DNA from: Donghicola tyrosinivorans | GTDB lineage: Bacteria > Pseudomonadota > Alphaproteobacteria > Rhodobacterales > Rhodobacteraceae | Direction: 5' to 3' | DNA length: 64,000 nt | Assembly (NCBI RefSeq): GCF_003003355.1 | Contig: NZ_PVTQ01000015.1 | Location: forward strand, 37,209-101,208 | Shown: piece after piece, positions 20,484-29,083 of the stretch | How the letters are laid out: every line of letters starts with the position of its first letter | Position numbering within the stretch: position 1 is the first letter of the stretch | The notes under the pieces: generated by a model | Told to the model about the DNA's origin: nothing | Seen by the model: the letters and a program-made list of their open reading frames with translations, nothing else | Databases searched by the model: none | Program-made: the position numbers and the translations under genes

Positions 20484-20509
20484 TACTCTATTCGTTTTAG
20501 GGTAGAGTA
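20484..20509 (-). promoter_or_regulatory. Inverted repeat over the phosphorylase translation start region
   Basis: TACTCTA (20484-20490) and TAGAGTA (20503-20509) form a dyad with a 12-base spacer, ending only 5 bases upstream of the ATG at 20479. The only purine-rich stretch that could serve as ribosome binding site (TAGAGTA side, minus strand) is inside the arm. It may be an operator or an RNA hairpin controlling translation; the sequence does not decide. Confidence 0.5.
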
Positions 20510-20627
20510 TTCGAGATCAGAGAGATGCCAAGTATTCTGCCTGAGAACCGCGCAAAAGCCCGCAGGCGCGCTTAAGGAATAGGCAATGTGTGGGGGTCGG
20601 CGGGTAATCCCGCCGAATCTGGCGGCC

Positions 20628-20960
20628 TTAACAGGTTTCGGCGCAGAACAGATTGTACAGCAGGCCGATCACCTGTGTGGTGCGATCATCCGCCAGAGAA
20701 TAGTAGATGGTCTTGCCTTCACGACGGGTCGAGACCAGCCCCTCTTCGCGCAAGCGGGCCAGCATCTGGCTGACAGCGGCCTGACGAATACCCAGCAGCT
20801 GCTCAAGCTCGCCCACGGCTTTCTCGCCGCCGCCCAGATGACATAGAATCATCAAACGCCCTTCATGGGCGAGGGTTTTCAGATAGGCGGCAGCGGCTTG
20901 GGCGCTTTGCTCCATCTCACTGGGGGGCGGTGGGACGTGAAGGTTATCGGTCGTGGTCAT
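20628..20960 (-). CDS. ArsR-family regulator with SqrR/BigR-type cysteines
   Basis: This 110-residue winged-helix regulator has the core HTH at about residues 48-85 (VGELEQLLGIRQAAVSQMLARL). Cysteines are C40 (RLMILCHL), C106 and C110 near the C-terminus. A Cys near 41 paired with one near 107 is the arrangement of the persulfide sensors SqrR of Rhodobacter and BigR, and the ALAHEGRLMILCHL-like context is also theirs. No sulfide quinone oxidoreductase or rhodanese gene is adjacent. The next gene downstream is the GH13 phosphorylase, 148 bases away, so co-regulation is possible but unproven. Confidence 0.82.
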   Translation of the reverse strand: MTTTDNLHVPPPPSEMEQSAQAAAAYLKTLAHEGRLMILCHLGGGEKAVGELEQLLGIRQAAVSQMLARLREEGLVSTRREGKTIYYSLADDRTTQVIGLLYNLFCAETC

Positions 20961-20995
20961 TCAGGTCGGCTCGGTCAGAATATGGTGCCTTCGGG

Positions 20996-21703
20996 TCAGC
21001 CAGCGATGCGGTGCAGCAGATTTGCCAGTCCGGTCGGGTCCGAGAAGAAGGGCGAATGCGAAGTACTAATCTCATATACGTCTTCTTTCGGCAAGTTTGC
21101 AGCCATTTGTCGCTGATATTCTGGTGGTATCGTGCGGTCTTCTGAGCAGATGACATAGCTTTTCGGGACAGATTCATACTTTGCCCCCAATTCGATTGAG
21201 GTTTCTTGCGGTAAAATCGCCTGCGGGCAGAGCCGGGTGTTGGCGTAGGCAGCGTCTGCGGCAGTACAGTCGTGATAGAACACATCGCGCGTTTGCAGCG
21301 GGTCGATGGTGAAGGACAGCCCATCTGCGGATTTGACCACCGCTTGCATCAGGGGCTGATACGGGGCCTCGCGGCGCATGTCGGCCAGCGTCATCCCTTC
21401 GCGGGGCATGTAGGCGCAAAGAAAGACCAGCCGCTTGATCATCCGGTTGTCCAGCGCCGCTGCGCGGGAAATCGGAAAGCCCGCCATGGAATGACCCACG
21501 ACGACGGTGGGCACCTTGATGGCGTCCAGAATCGCTTTGGCATAGAGATCCAGCGTGACCTCGCAGATCGGGGTGCCGTCGGCGCCGTGGCTTGGCAGAT
21601 CGATCGCGTTGACCTTATGGCCGCGCAGTTTCAAAGCTGGAATGACATGCCGCCAGCACCACGCGCCGTGGCAAGAACCGTGGATCAGAAGAAAGTTGGT
21701 CAT
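20996..21703 (-). CDS. Alpha/beta hydrolase (esterase/hydroxynitrile lyase-like group)
   Basis: This 235-residue alpha/beta hydrolase has LLIHGSCHGAWCW at the N-terminus, a nucleophile elbow VGHSMAG with S72, and a late His in ISTSHSPFFSD. The pattern fits the plant-type methylesterase/hydroxynitrile-lyase-like group that is common in bacteria. The substrate is unknown. Start ATG 21703 overlaps the stop of the upstream hydrolase gene by ATGA; the longer frame upstream only reflects that gene in another frame. Confidence 0.85.
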   Translation of the reverse strand: MTNFLLIHGSCHGAWCWRHVIPALKLRGHKVNAIDLPSHGADGTPICEVTLDLYAKAILDAIKVPTVVVGHSMAGFPISRAAALDNRMIKRLVFLCAYMPREGMTLADMRREAPYQPLMQAVVKSADGLSFTIDPLQTRDVFYHDCTAADAAYANTRLCPQAILPQETSIELGAKYESVPKSYVICSEDRTIPPEYQRQMAANLPKEDVYEISTSHSPFFSDPTGLANLLHRIAG

Positions 21704-22491
21704 GACATGTGCCCCGTGGATCTGAGGAAATCGGTAACGGTGGTCGCAAATTCTTCGGGCTGATCGACGCAGGACAGGTGTCCGGCGCGGCGGATCAGGT
21801 GAAACTGAGAGCCTGGCACCAGTGCGGCGGTCTCGCGCACCAGATCCGGCGGGGTCGAGGCATCGTCGCTGCTGGCAATCCCAAGCGTGGACAGACGTAG
21901 GCCGCTGGTTGGTGTGTAAAAGTCGGTGCCTTTGATCGCATGCATGGTGCCGATCCACCCATCTAGGGCGGTGCGGTCCAATACGGCCTTTACGGTCTGG
22001 ATGCGGGGCTGCGATAGATCCTGACGGGGGAACCAGCGTTCAAGGGTTTCCTGCACCAGCGCGGCCTTAGAGCTGCTTTCGGCGGCTGCGATCCGCTTTT
22101 CCCAAAGGCTTTCGTGGCCGATGCGGGCGGCGGTGTTCGACAGGATCAGGGTGCGGATCAGGTCCAGACGTTTTACTGCCAAGCCCTGCGCCACCAGCCC
22201 GCCGACCGAGAGGCCACAAAAGGCCGCGTCCTTGACCTTTAGATGGTCCAGCAAACCTTCGGCGTCGCGGATCATCGCGCCCATCGCATAGGGCGCCTTC
22301 GGCACGTCCGAGGCCCCATGCCCGCGGTGGTCATAGCGGATTACCCGCAAATTTGCGGGCAGACGCGCACAGACGGCGTCCCAGATGCTAAGATCTGCGC
22401 CAAGAGCGTGGGCCAGCACTAGAACGGGACCGTCTTTAGGCCCCTGTTCCGAATAGTGCAGGCGAAGGTCTGGTAAAAATACGTGTGGCAT
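21700..22491 (-). CDS. pcaD: 3-oxoadipate enol-lactonase-like alpha/beta hydrolase
   Basis: This 263-residue alpha/beta hydrolase has the PcaD pattern throughout: VLVLAHALGADLSIWD, RYDHRGHGASDVP, the nucleophile elbow CGLSVGG (S95) and IRRAGHLSCVDQPEEF carrying the catalytic His. PcaD hydrolyses 3-oxoadipate enol-lactone in the beta-ketoadipate pathway. No other pca gene is in the window, so a related lactone or ester could be the true substrate. It is coupled by ATGA overlap to the following hydrolase. Confidence 0.8.
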   Translation of the reverse strand: MPHVFLPDLRLHYSEQGPKDGPVLVLAHALGADLSIWDAVCARLPANLRVIRYDHRGHGASDVPKAPYAMGAMIRDAEGLLDHLKVKDAAFCGLSVGGLVAQGLAVKRLDLIRTLILSNTAARIGHESLWEKRIAAAESSSKAALVQETLERWFPRQDLSQPRIQTVKAVLDRTALDGWIGTMHAIKGTDFYTPTSGLRLSTLGIASSDDASTPPDLVRETAALVPGSQFHLIRRAGHLSCVDQPEEFATTVTDFLRSTGHMS

Positions 22492-22581
22492 TTTTCTGGT
22501 TAAACGAGTGTTTGATCAGCCTAGCCACGGCTTGACCTTAGGGCAACTGTTGCCCGAGCAGACTTTAGGGGGTGGCCGATT

Positions 22582-23556
22582 TTAGCCCATTCGGGCCAAG
22601 GCCCGCCCGAAGACAACAGGATCGACGTTTCCGCCAGAGACAACGGCAATCACCGTATCGGCGTCCAGTTCGTCACCGTGGTACAGAGCCGCCGCCAGCG
22701 CCACAGCGCCGCCCGGTTCGGCCACGATCTTCAGGCGCAGGAAGGCTTGCGCCATCGCGTCCAGCGTCTCGATGTCCGAGACAGCGATGCCCGCGCCGCA
22801 GAGGCGGTGCATGATCGGGAAGGTGATTTCGCCAGGCTGTTTGGTCAGGATCGCATCGCAAAGGCCCACCTCACTGGGATTGCTCTGGATGGTGCCTGCG
22901 CGCAACGAACGGGCTACGTCATCAAAGCCCTGCGGTTCCACAGGGCGCACAGTCATATCGGGGGCTTTGCCCTCCAACGCGAGCGCGATGCCCGAGGTCA
23001 GACCGCCTCCACCGCAGCAGACCAGCACCTCGGCCGTGATGATGCCCATCTCGGTGGCTTGTGCCGCGATCTCAAGGCCGGTGGTGCCTTGGCCTGCGAT
23101 CACCATGGGTTCGTCATAGGGGCGGATCAGGGTCAGGCCACGCTCGATCGCGATCGCGGCGCCGATGGCCTCGCGGCTTTCGCCGCCAGCGCGGTCATAG
23201 GTGACAACCTCGGCTCCCAAAGCGCGGGTGTTCTCTAGCTTCAGGGTCGGGGCGTTGTCGGGCATGATGATGACCGCAGGAATACCGTGGGCGCGTGCCG
23301 CATAGGCGATGCCTTGCGCGTGGTTGCCGCTAGAGTAGGCCAGAACCCCTTTGGCCCGCTGCTCTTCTGGCAAGGCCGAAATGGCCGACCAAGCGCCACG
23401 GAATTTGAACGAGCCCGTATGCTGCAAACATTCGGGTTTCACCAGAACACGGCGTCCGGCGATGTCGTTCAGAAAGGGCGATTCCAGCAAGGGCGTCCGT
23501 CGGACGTGGCCCTCAAGACGCGCATTCGCTGCTAGGATCGCCGCAAGGTCTGTCAT
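22582..23556 (-). CDS. Threonine/serine dehydratase-like PLP enzyme
   Basis: This 324-residue fold-type II PLP enzyme has the PLP Lys at K51 (HTGSFKFRGA), the substrate loop SSGNHAQG and the phosphate-binding CCGGGGLTSG. There is no C-terminal ACT regulatory domain, so it is a short catabolic-type threonine dehydratase, serine racemase or hydroxyaspartate dehydratase. It should release ammonia and a 2-oxo acid from a hydroxy amino acid. Its ATG overlaps the stop of the hydrolase upstream by 4 bases. Confidence 0.87.
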   Translation of the reverse strand: MTDLAAILAANARLEGHVRRTPLLESPFLNDIAGRRVLVKPECLQHTGSFKFRGAWSAISALPEEQRAKGVLAYSSGNHAQGIAYAARAHGIPAVIIMPDNAPTLKLENTRALGAEVVTYDRAGGESREAIGAAIAIERGLTLIRPYDEPMVIAGQGTTGLEIAAQATEMGIITAEVLVCCGGGGLTSGIALALEGKAPDMTVRPVEPQGFDDVARSLRAGTIQSNPSEVGLCDAILTKQPGEITFPIMHRLCGAGIAVSDIETLDAMAQAFLRLKIVAEPGGAVALAAALYHGDELDADTVIAVVSGGNVDPVVFGRALARMG

Positions 23557-24389
23557 GATGTCTCTGCCTGCTTCATCACGGCGTGTATCGCATCCAACGC
23601 CTCGGGTTCGTCCAGGAAGGGCACGTGCCCGCGATCCGGCACAGTGCAGGTGACCAGCCCCGGATGATGCTGCGCCATCTCTTGCATGGTGGCGTCTGAC
23701 AGCAGGTCCGAGTGCTCACCACGAATTACTGCCATGGGAATATCATTAAGGGAATCGAAAAACTCCCACATTTCAGGGATTTCACCGTCTACGCTTTGAT
23801 CGCGAAGGGCATCCAACAGTCGTGCATCGTATCGTAATGCAATTCCGTCGGGTGTCTCGTCGTAAATGGCTGCGGCTTGATCCAGCCAGCGTTGTTCAGA
23901 GACGTTGAAGAACCGCGTACGCTCGGCGTTGGCAAGGGCGGCAGCGGCTTCTTTCAGGGTTTGCAGGTCCGGTGCGCGGCCCACATAGGTGAAGATTCGC
24001 GCCAATCCCCGCTCGTCTATGCGCGGGCCGATGTCGTTCAGGATCACCCCTTGCATCACATGGGCATGGGTTGGCCCCAGCCCCATCGCGATCAGGCCCC
24101 CGCGCGAGGTGCCAAGGATCACGACCTTTTCAAGCTGCAAATGGGCCAGCAATTCCAGCGCATCCAGTGCCTCGCGCTGGAGCGAGTAATTCATGTAGTC
24201 CTTGTCAAAGTCCGACTTGCCGCGCCCGCGGCTGTCCAGCGTGATCATCCGGTAGGCCGACAGATGGGGGCGCACGAACTGAAAGTCATCTCCGTTCCGC
24301 GTAAGCCCCGCAAGGCAAAGAACCGGCGTGCCGATGCCTTCATCGGTGTAGTGCAGGGACAGGCCGTCAGAGGTCGTAAAATAGGGCAT
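23553..24389 (-). CDS. Alpha/beta hydrolase
   Basis: This 278-residue alpha/beta hydrolase has the nucleophile elbow LGTSRGG (S95), the oxyanion region CLAGLTRNGDDF, LDSRGRGKSDFD and the late catalytic His in VPDRGHVPFLDEPEA. The substrate cannot be told. It lies in a tight minus-strand run: the dehalogenase stop overlaps its ATG and its own stop overlaps the dehydratase ATG. That suggests a common catabolic function with the PLP enzyme and the dehalogenase. Confidence 0.85.
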   Translation of the reverse strand: MPYFTTSDGLSLHYTDEGIGTPVLCLAGLTRNGDDFQFVRPHLSAYRMITLDSRGRGKSDFDKDYMNYSLQREALDALELLAHLQLEKVVILGTSRGGLIAMGLGPTHAHVMQGVILNDIGPRIDERGLARIFTYVGRAPDLQTLKEAAAALANAERTRFFNVSEQRWLDQAAAIYDETPDGIALRYDARLLDALRDQSVDGEIPEMWEFFDSLNDIPMAVIRGEHSDLLSDATMQEMAQHHPGLVTCTVPDRGHVPFLDEPEALDAIHAVMKQAETS

Positions 24390-25078
24390 CAGAATTCCTT
24401 GATGAAATGGGGTAGGTTGGTCAGGTCCCGCTCGGTCCGGGTCGGTTTATGGGGCATCCGGTCTACAGGCTGACCTGCGCGGTTCACCCACAGCACATTA
24501 AAGCCATAGCCGCTGGCGCCCGCAGCATCCCACCCGTTCGAGCTGACGAAAAGCACCTCATCTGGATTGGTGTCATAGCGGGTGCGCACCATGTCGTAGA
24601 CGGCGCGGGCGGGCTTGTAGATGCCCACATCCTCGATCGACAACAGGGCGTCCAGTTGGCCGTCGATGCCTGCCGAGGTGACCGCGTCCGACAGCATCTG
24701 CGGCGTGCCGTTCGACAGGATCGCGCAGGTGTAGCCTGCCGCATTCAGGGCCTGCAACATGGCGGGCACTTCGGGGTAGGCGGGCAGGGTGCGGTAAAGG
24801 TCCAACAGCTGCGCCCGCAAGGCCGGATCACCGTCCAACCCCATCGCCTCTAGCGACCAGTCCAGCCCGTCTTGGGTCACTTGCTGAAAGTCGGCGTGAT
24901 CGCCCGTGATAGCGCGTAGCCATGTGTATTCCAGTTGTTTGGCGCGCCAATGGGCGGCCAATTGCGCCCAATGCTGGGACAGGGCGGCGCCTTGCGGCGT
25001 GGCGGCTGCGGCGCGGGCGGCGCCGGCCACATCAAACAGGGTGCCATAGGCGTCAAAGATGCAGTGGGTGATTGGCAT
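24389..25078 (-). CDS. Haloacid dehalogenase type II (HAD superfamily)
   Basis: This 229-residue protein has the nucleophile region FDAYGTLFDV (motif I), the CAILSNGTPQML motif II, the KPARAVYDMV Lys and VSSNGWDAAGASGYG, all typical of L-2-haloacid dehalogenases. It would hydrolyse 2-halocarboxylic acids to 2-hydroxy acids. Start ATG 25078 follows a gaggag site; codons further upstream are not needed. It is the first gene of the minus-strand run with the hydrolase and PLP dehydratase. Confidence 0.87.
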   Translation of the reverse strand: MPITHCIFDAYGTLFDVAGAARAAAATPQGAALSQHWAQLAAHWRAKQLEYTWLRAITGDHADFQQVTQDGLDWSLEAMGLDGDPALRAQLLDLYRTLPAYPEVPAMLQALNAAGYTCAILSNGTPQMLSDAVTSAGIDGQLDALLSIEDVGIYKPARAVYDMVRTRYDTNPDEVLFVSSNGWDAAGASGYGFNVLWVNRAGQPVDRMPHKPTRTERDLTNLPHFIKEF

Positions 25079-25237
25079 GCGGGGTCTCCTCGGGCGCAGA
25101 CTGACACAGGACGGTGGTATGGAAAACCGGTTTGCAATCACGTTCCTGCTTGCTTACCCTTGCGCGATCTTCGAAGGAGCACCCGCGCAGATACGTGGCC
25201 TCCGGTCCAATTCATCCCAAGACAAAAGAGAGATACA

Positions 25238-25666
25238 ATGACCGAAGCAAAATCGGGCGACAAGGTGCGCATCCACTACACCGGTACCCTGACTGACGGC
25301 AGCCAGTTCGACAGCTCTGCTGGCCGCGAGCCGCTGGAATTCACTCTGGGCAGCGGTCAGGTCATCGCGGGCTTTGACGCGGGCGTCACCGGCATGACCG
25401 TGGGCGAGAAGAAAGAGATCACCATCCCTGCAGCCGAAGCCTACGGCGAGCGTCAGGAAGAAGCCTGCCAGCCGGTCCCCCGCGCAGACATCCCCGCCGA
25501 TATTCCGCTGGAAGTTGGCCTGCAACTTCAGATGCAGACACCCTCGGGTCAGGTTGTGCCTGTGGTTGTTAAAGAGATCACCGAAGAGCAGGTCGTTCTG
25601 GACGCCAACCACCCGCTGGCAGGTCAGGATCTGACCTTCGCGCTAGAGCTGGTCGAAATCGCGTAA
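25238..25666 (+). CDS. FKBP-type peptidyl-prolyl isomerase (SlyD-like)
   Basis: This 142-residue protein has an FKBP domain interrupted by an insert-in-flap of the SlyD type. Visible motifs are VRIHYTGTLTDGSQFDSS, LGSGQVIAGFDAGVTGM, PAAEAYGE and NHPLAGQDLTFALELVEI. It lacks the His-rich metal tail of E. coli SlyD. It should act as a prolyl isomerase and chaperone in the cytoplasm. Start ATG 25238 follows aaaagagagat; a long upstream open frame is not coding. A strong terminator follows. Confidence 0.93.
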   Translation: MTEAKSGDKVRIHYTGTLTDGSQFDSSAGREPLEFTLGSGQVIAGFDAGVTGMTVGEKKEITIPAAEAYGERQEEACQPVPRADIPADIPLEVGLQLQMQTPSGQVVPVVVKEITEEQVVLDANHPLAGQDLTFALELVEIA

Positions 25667-25693
25667 ACCGCGCTAGATGCAAGACTAAAATTG

Positions 25694-25725
25694 CAAGGGC
25701 GGCCCTCTGGCCGCCCTTGTTTTTT
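25694..25725 (+). terminator. Intrinsic terminator after the FKBP gene
   Basis: The perfect 11-base stem CAAGGGCGGCC/GGCCGCCCTTG has a CTCT loop and is followed by six T residues, 27 bases after the stop codon. Confidence 0.9.
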
Positions 25726-25773
25726 GCCTGAAGGCTGTCATGCTGCAGGCGGGATATGGATGGAGGTTTCGCC

Positions 25774-26232
25774 ATGAGCGGCCAAGCTTTGCCCGCAACC
25801 GCTGAGTGTCGTTGCGGCGCAACACAGATCACCGTGTCAGCGCCTGCGGTGCTGACGGCGGCGTGCCACTGCAAAGGGTGCCAGCGTATGACCGCCAGCG
25901 CCTATTCGGTCTCGGCGATGTACCCCGCACCGGGGTTTGAGGTCACCAAGGGCACACCGGTTCTAGGCGGTCTGAAAGACGCGGATATTCAGCATTACTT
26001 TTGTCCGGAATGCATGTCGTGGATGTTCACCCGCATGAGCATTTTCCCCGACGGGGTGAACGTGCGTGCGACGCTGTTCGATAACCTGTGCTGGTATGCG
26101 CCCTTTATCGAAACCCAGACCCGTGACAAGCATCCATGGGCCGAAGCGGGCGCGGCGCATCTATTTCATGAATTCCCCAGCGCCGAGCAGATCCCCGCGC
26201 TCTTGGCCGAGTTTGCCGAACAGCTGGATTGA
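25774..26232 (+). CDS. GFA-family zinc-binding protein
   Basis: This 152-residue protein of the glutathione-dependent-formaldehyde-activating (GFA) fold has zinc-ligand cysteines in CRCGA, CHCKGCQ and FCPECMSW. Family members are named after Gfa, but most have no proven reaction. I chose ATG 25774 because GGAGG lies 7 bases upstream; ATG 25756 in frame would place that site inside the gene. It stands alone between two terminators. A second GFA protein is at 44033. Confidence 0.85.
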   Translation: MSGQALPATAECRCGATQITVSAPAVLTAACHCKGCQRMTASAYSVSAMYPAPGFEVTKGTPVLGGLKDADIQHYFCPECMSWMFTRMSIFPDGVNVRATLFDNLCWYAPFIETQTRDKHPWAEAGAAHLFHEFPSAEQIPALLAEFAEQLD

Positions 26233-26266
26233 CCGGAGGGGGAGCAATCCAGCTGTTCTTGCAAAG

Positions 26267-26303
26267 AAAAACGCGCGGCGGGATGGGCCTGCCGCGCGTT
26301 TTT
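26267..26303. terminator. Bidirectional intrinsic terminator
   Basis: The stem AAAAACGCGCGGC/GCCGCGCGTTTTT lies between the convergent GFA and fabI genes, with A- and T-runs on the two flanks, so it can stop transcripts from both sides. Confidence 0.88.
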
Positions 26304-26328
26304 CGCGTTCTGATCCAGACGTAGCGTC

Positions 26329-27117
26329 TTAGAGGTTGTCGGGCTGGGGCATGCCCAGAACGTGGTAGCCGCCGTCCACAGCGATGATCTCGCCGCTGGT
26401 GCAGGCACCGTAATCGGACGCCAGATAGACCGCCGTGCCGCCCACAGCCTCAAGCGTGGCGTTGTCTCCTAGAGGAGCGTTCGCGCCGGTGTGCTTGTAG
26501 GTCTTGCGTGCGCCGCCGATGGCTGCACCGGCAAGGGTCTTCATCGGGCCGGGCGAGATCGCGTTCACGCGGATGCCCTGCGGGCCCAGATCGTTCGCCA
26601 GATAGCGGGTTGCCGATTCCAGCGCCGCTTTGGCCACACCCATAACGTTGTAGAACGGGGTCACACGGTTGCTGCCCTGATAGGTCAGGGTCAGCAGGGT
26701 ACCGCCGTTCGGCATCATCTCGGACGCGCGACGGGCCACGTCGATAAAGCTGAAGCAGCTGATCTCGAGCGAGGTTTTGAAGTTATCACGGCTGGTGTTG
26801 ATGAAACGGCCAGTCAGTTCGTTCTTGTCCGAATAGGCGATGGCGTGGACCAGAAAGTCGATGGTGTCCCAACGCTCTTTCAAAGCCGCAAAGCCAGCGT
26901 CCATGGCGGCCTCATCGGTCACGTCCATATCGACCAGAAGGTCCGAGCCGACGCTTTCTGCCAGCGGTTTCACACGCTGACCGAACGCTTCGCCCTGATA
27001 CGAGAACGCCAGTTCCGCGCCCTCTGCGGCCATCGCGCTGGCGATGCCCCATGCAATCGAGCGATTGTTGGCGACACCCATTACGAGGCCGCGCTTGCCC
27101 TTCATCAAATCTGCCAT
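26329..27117 (-). CDS. fabI: Enoyl-[acyl-carrier-protein] reductase, NADH-dependent
   Basis: This 262-residue SDR-type FabI has the N-terminal cofactor region GVANNRSIAWGIA, the catalytic Tyr/Lys context NVMGVAKAALESATRYLA, and ISPGPMKTLAG. It performs the last reduction of each fatty acid elongation cycle. The gene is 9 bases downstream of fabB, and both lie downstream of fabA in one leftward operon for unsaturated and general fatty acid synthesis. Confidence 0.97.
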   Translation of the reverse strand: MADLMKGKRGLVMGVANNRSIAWGIASAMAAEGAELAFSYQGEAFGQRVKPLAESVGSDLLVDMDVTDEAAMDAGFAALKERWDTIDFLVHAIAYSDKNELTGRFINTSRDNFKTSLEISCFSFIDVARRASEMMPNGGTLLTLTYQGSNRVTPFYNVMGVAKAALESATRYLANDLGPQGIRVNAISPGPMKTLAGAAIGGARKTYKHTGANAPLGDNATLEAVGGTAVYLASDYGACTSGEIIAVDGGYHVLGMPQPDNL

Positions 27118-27126
27118 GTTCTCAAA

Positions 27127-28356
27127 TCACCCTTGGTACTTGCTAAGCAGCATGGAGCCGTTGGTGCCGCCAAAACCGAACGAGTTGGTCATGACAGTGT
27201 CCAGACCGGCATTGTCCACACGTGTGGTAGCAATCTCTTCGGGCTTCAGTTCGGGATCAAGGTCCATCACGTTGATCGACGGCGCGATGAAGTCGTTCTG
27301 AAGCATCAGCAGGCAGTAAATCGCCTCTTGCGCGCCGGTCGCGCCCTGGCTGTGACCGGTCATTGACTTGGTCGAACTGATCGGCGGGGTGCTGCCTTCG
27401 CCGAAGACGCGGCGGACGGCCTGCACTTCGCCCACATCGCCCACAGGGGTCGAGGTGCCGTGCGCGTTGATGTAGCCAACCTTGCGATCGGGGCTCAGGG
27501 ATTGCAGCGCCAGACGCATGGCACGTTCGCCGCCCTCACCCGAGGGGGCAACCATGTCATGACCGTCAGACGTGGCCGCATAGCCGGTGACTTCGGCGTA
27601 GATCTTGGCGCCACGGGCCAGAGCGTGCTCCAGCTCTTCCAGCACGACGATGCCGCCGCCGCCGCCGATGACGAAACCGTCACGGTTCGCGTCGAACGCA
27701 CGGCTGGCCAGTTCGGGCGTGTCGTTGTACTTGGACGACATCGCACCCATCGCGTCAAAGAGGCACGACAGGGTCCAGTCCAGCTCTTCACCGCCGCCGG
27801 CGAACATCACGTCCTGCTTGCCCATCATGATCTGCTCTGCGGCGTTGCCGATGCAGTGCAGCGAGGTCGAGCAGGCCGAGGTGATCGAGTAGTTGATGCC
27901 CTTGATCTTGAACGCGGTCGACAGGTTCGCCGACACGGTCGAGCTCATGCATTTCGGAACCGCGAAGGGCCCGATCCGCTTGGGCGACATGTTCTTCAGA
28001 ACCGTCTGGTGCGCCAGAAGCATCGAGCTGGTCGAGGGACCACCCGAACCGGCCACCAGACCGGTGCGTTCGTTCACGACCTCGGCTTCGGTCAGACCGG
28101 CGTCCGCGATGGCCTGCGTCATGGCAATATGCGCGTAGGCGGCACCGGGGCCCATGAAACGCAGGGTGCGCTTGTCCACATGATCAGCCACATCCAGCTT
28201 GATCGAGCCGGCGATCTGGCTGCGGAAGCCATATTCCTTCATGTCCTCGTTGGCAGTGATGCCCGAGCGACCTGCCTTGAGGCTATCCAGTACCTCTTCG
28301 GCATTGTTCCCGATGGACGAGACAACGCCCAAACCTGTGACGACGACGCGGCGCAT
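27127..28356 (-). CDS. fabB: 3-oxoacyl-[acyl-carrier-protein] synthase I
   Basis: This 409-residue ketosynthase has an active-site Cys in [10 protein letters not shown] and the two His motifs [12 protein letters not shown] and [11 protein letters not shown]. It starts [16 protein letters not shown], typical of KAS I. FabB elongates the cis-unsaturated acyl chain produced by FabA and so sets the unsaturated fatty acid content. The gene is 25 bases after fabA with an aaggaga leader. Confidence 0.97.
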   Translation of the reverse strand: MRRVVVTGLGVVSSIGNNAEEVLDSLKAGRSGITANEDMKEYGFRSQIAGSIKLDVADHVDKRTLRFMGPGAAYAHIAMTQAIADAGLTEAEVVNERTGLVAGSGGPSTSSMLLAHQTVLKNMSPKRIGPFAVPKCMSSTVSANLSTAFKIKGINYSITSACSTSLHCIGNAAEQIMMGKQDVMFAGGGEELDWTLSCLFDAMGAMSSKYNDTPELASRAFDANRDGFVIGGGGGIVVLEELEHALARGAKIYAEVTGYAATSDGHDMVAPSGEGGERAMRLALQSLSPDRKVGYINAHGTSTPVGDVGEVQAVRRVFGEGSTPPISSTKSMTGHSQGATGAQEAIYCLLMLQNDFIAPSINVMDLDPELKPEEIATTRVDNAGLDTVMTNSFGFGGTNGSMLLSKYQG

Positions 28357-28381
28357 GGCGCTCTCCTTATTGTTGTTGGGA

Positions 28382-28891
28382 TCAGCTCTCGGAGAGAGCG
28401 ACCTTCATGTCCTTGACCTGATAGATGACTTCGCCGTCGGCCTCTACGATGCCGTCAGCAACGCCCATGGTCAGGCGGCGGGTTTGCACAGCTTTGGTGA
28501 AGTTCACGCGGTAGGTCAGCATCTTGCGGTCGGGACGGACCATGCCGGTCAGTTTGACCTCGCCGACACCCAGTGCGTAGCCGCGACCTAGCCAGCCGCG
28601 CCAGCCAAGGTTGAAACCGGTCAGCTGCCACAGACCGTCCAGACCCAGACAGCCGGGCATGATCGGGTTGCCGGGGAAGTGGCAGTCAAAGAACCACAGG
28701 TCGGGGGTGATGTCGAATTCTGCAATCACATGGCCTTTGCCATGCTCGCCGCCGTCGCCCGAAATCTCGGTGATGCGGTCCATCATCAGCATCGGCGGCG
28801 CGGGCAGCTGAGCGTTGCCGGGACCAAAGAGTTCGCCACGGGCACATTTCAGCAGCGCTTCCTTGTCGAAGCTGGTGGGATAATCGGCCAT
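28382..28891 (-). CDS. fabA: 3-hydroxydecanoyl-[acyl-carrier-protein] dehydratase/isomerase
   Basis: This 169-residue hot-dog-fold enzyme has the catalytic His in [14 protein letters not shown] and the Asp in [13 protein letters not shown]. It dehydrates hydroxydecanoyl-ACP and isomerises the double bond, the branch point to unsaturated fatty acids in the anaerobic pathway. It is first in the fabA-fabB-fabI operon and divergent from irr, with 192 bases between the two starts. Confidence 0.97.
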   Translation of the reverse strand: MADYPTSFDKEALLKCARGELFGPGNAQLPAPPMLMMDRITEISGDGGEHGKGHVIAEFDITPDLWFFDCHFPGNPIMPGCLGLDGLWQLTGFNLGWRGWLGRGYALGVGEVKLTGMVRPDRKMLTYRVNFTKAVQTRRLTMGVADGIVEADGEVIYQVKDMKVALSES

Positions 28892-29083
28892 AAGGACGGT
28901 TCCTTGCTAGTTCGTATCACATTTTTATTGGTTGAACCCCTTATCATCGGGGGTTCCATACTGGCAAGGGGACGTAGGGTCAGAAGTCTCAAACGTGCGA
29001 ATGCGCCGCTGTTGTTTACAGGCGTTGAAAAGCAGTGCAGTCCTGTCATATATTACCCTGTAACCCAAGGGACTTCAGGTAGC

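Noticed and set aside
28679..29083. Extended N-terminus for Irr
   Set aside because: The frame is open only as a shadow of fabA; family length and the ATG at 29084 define the gene.
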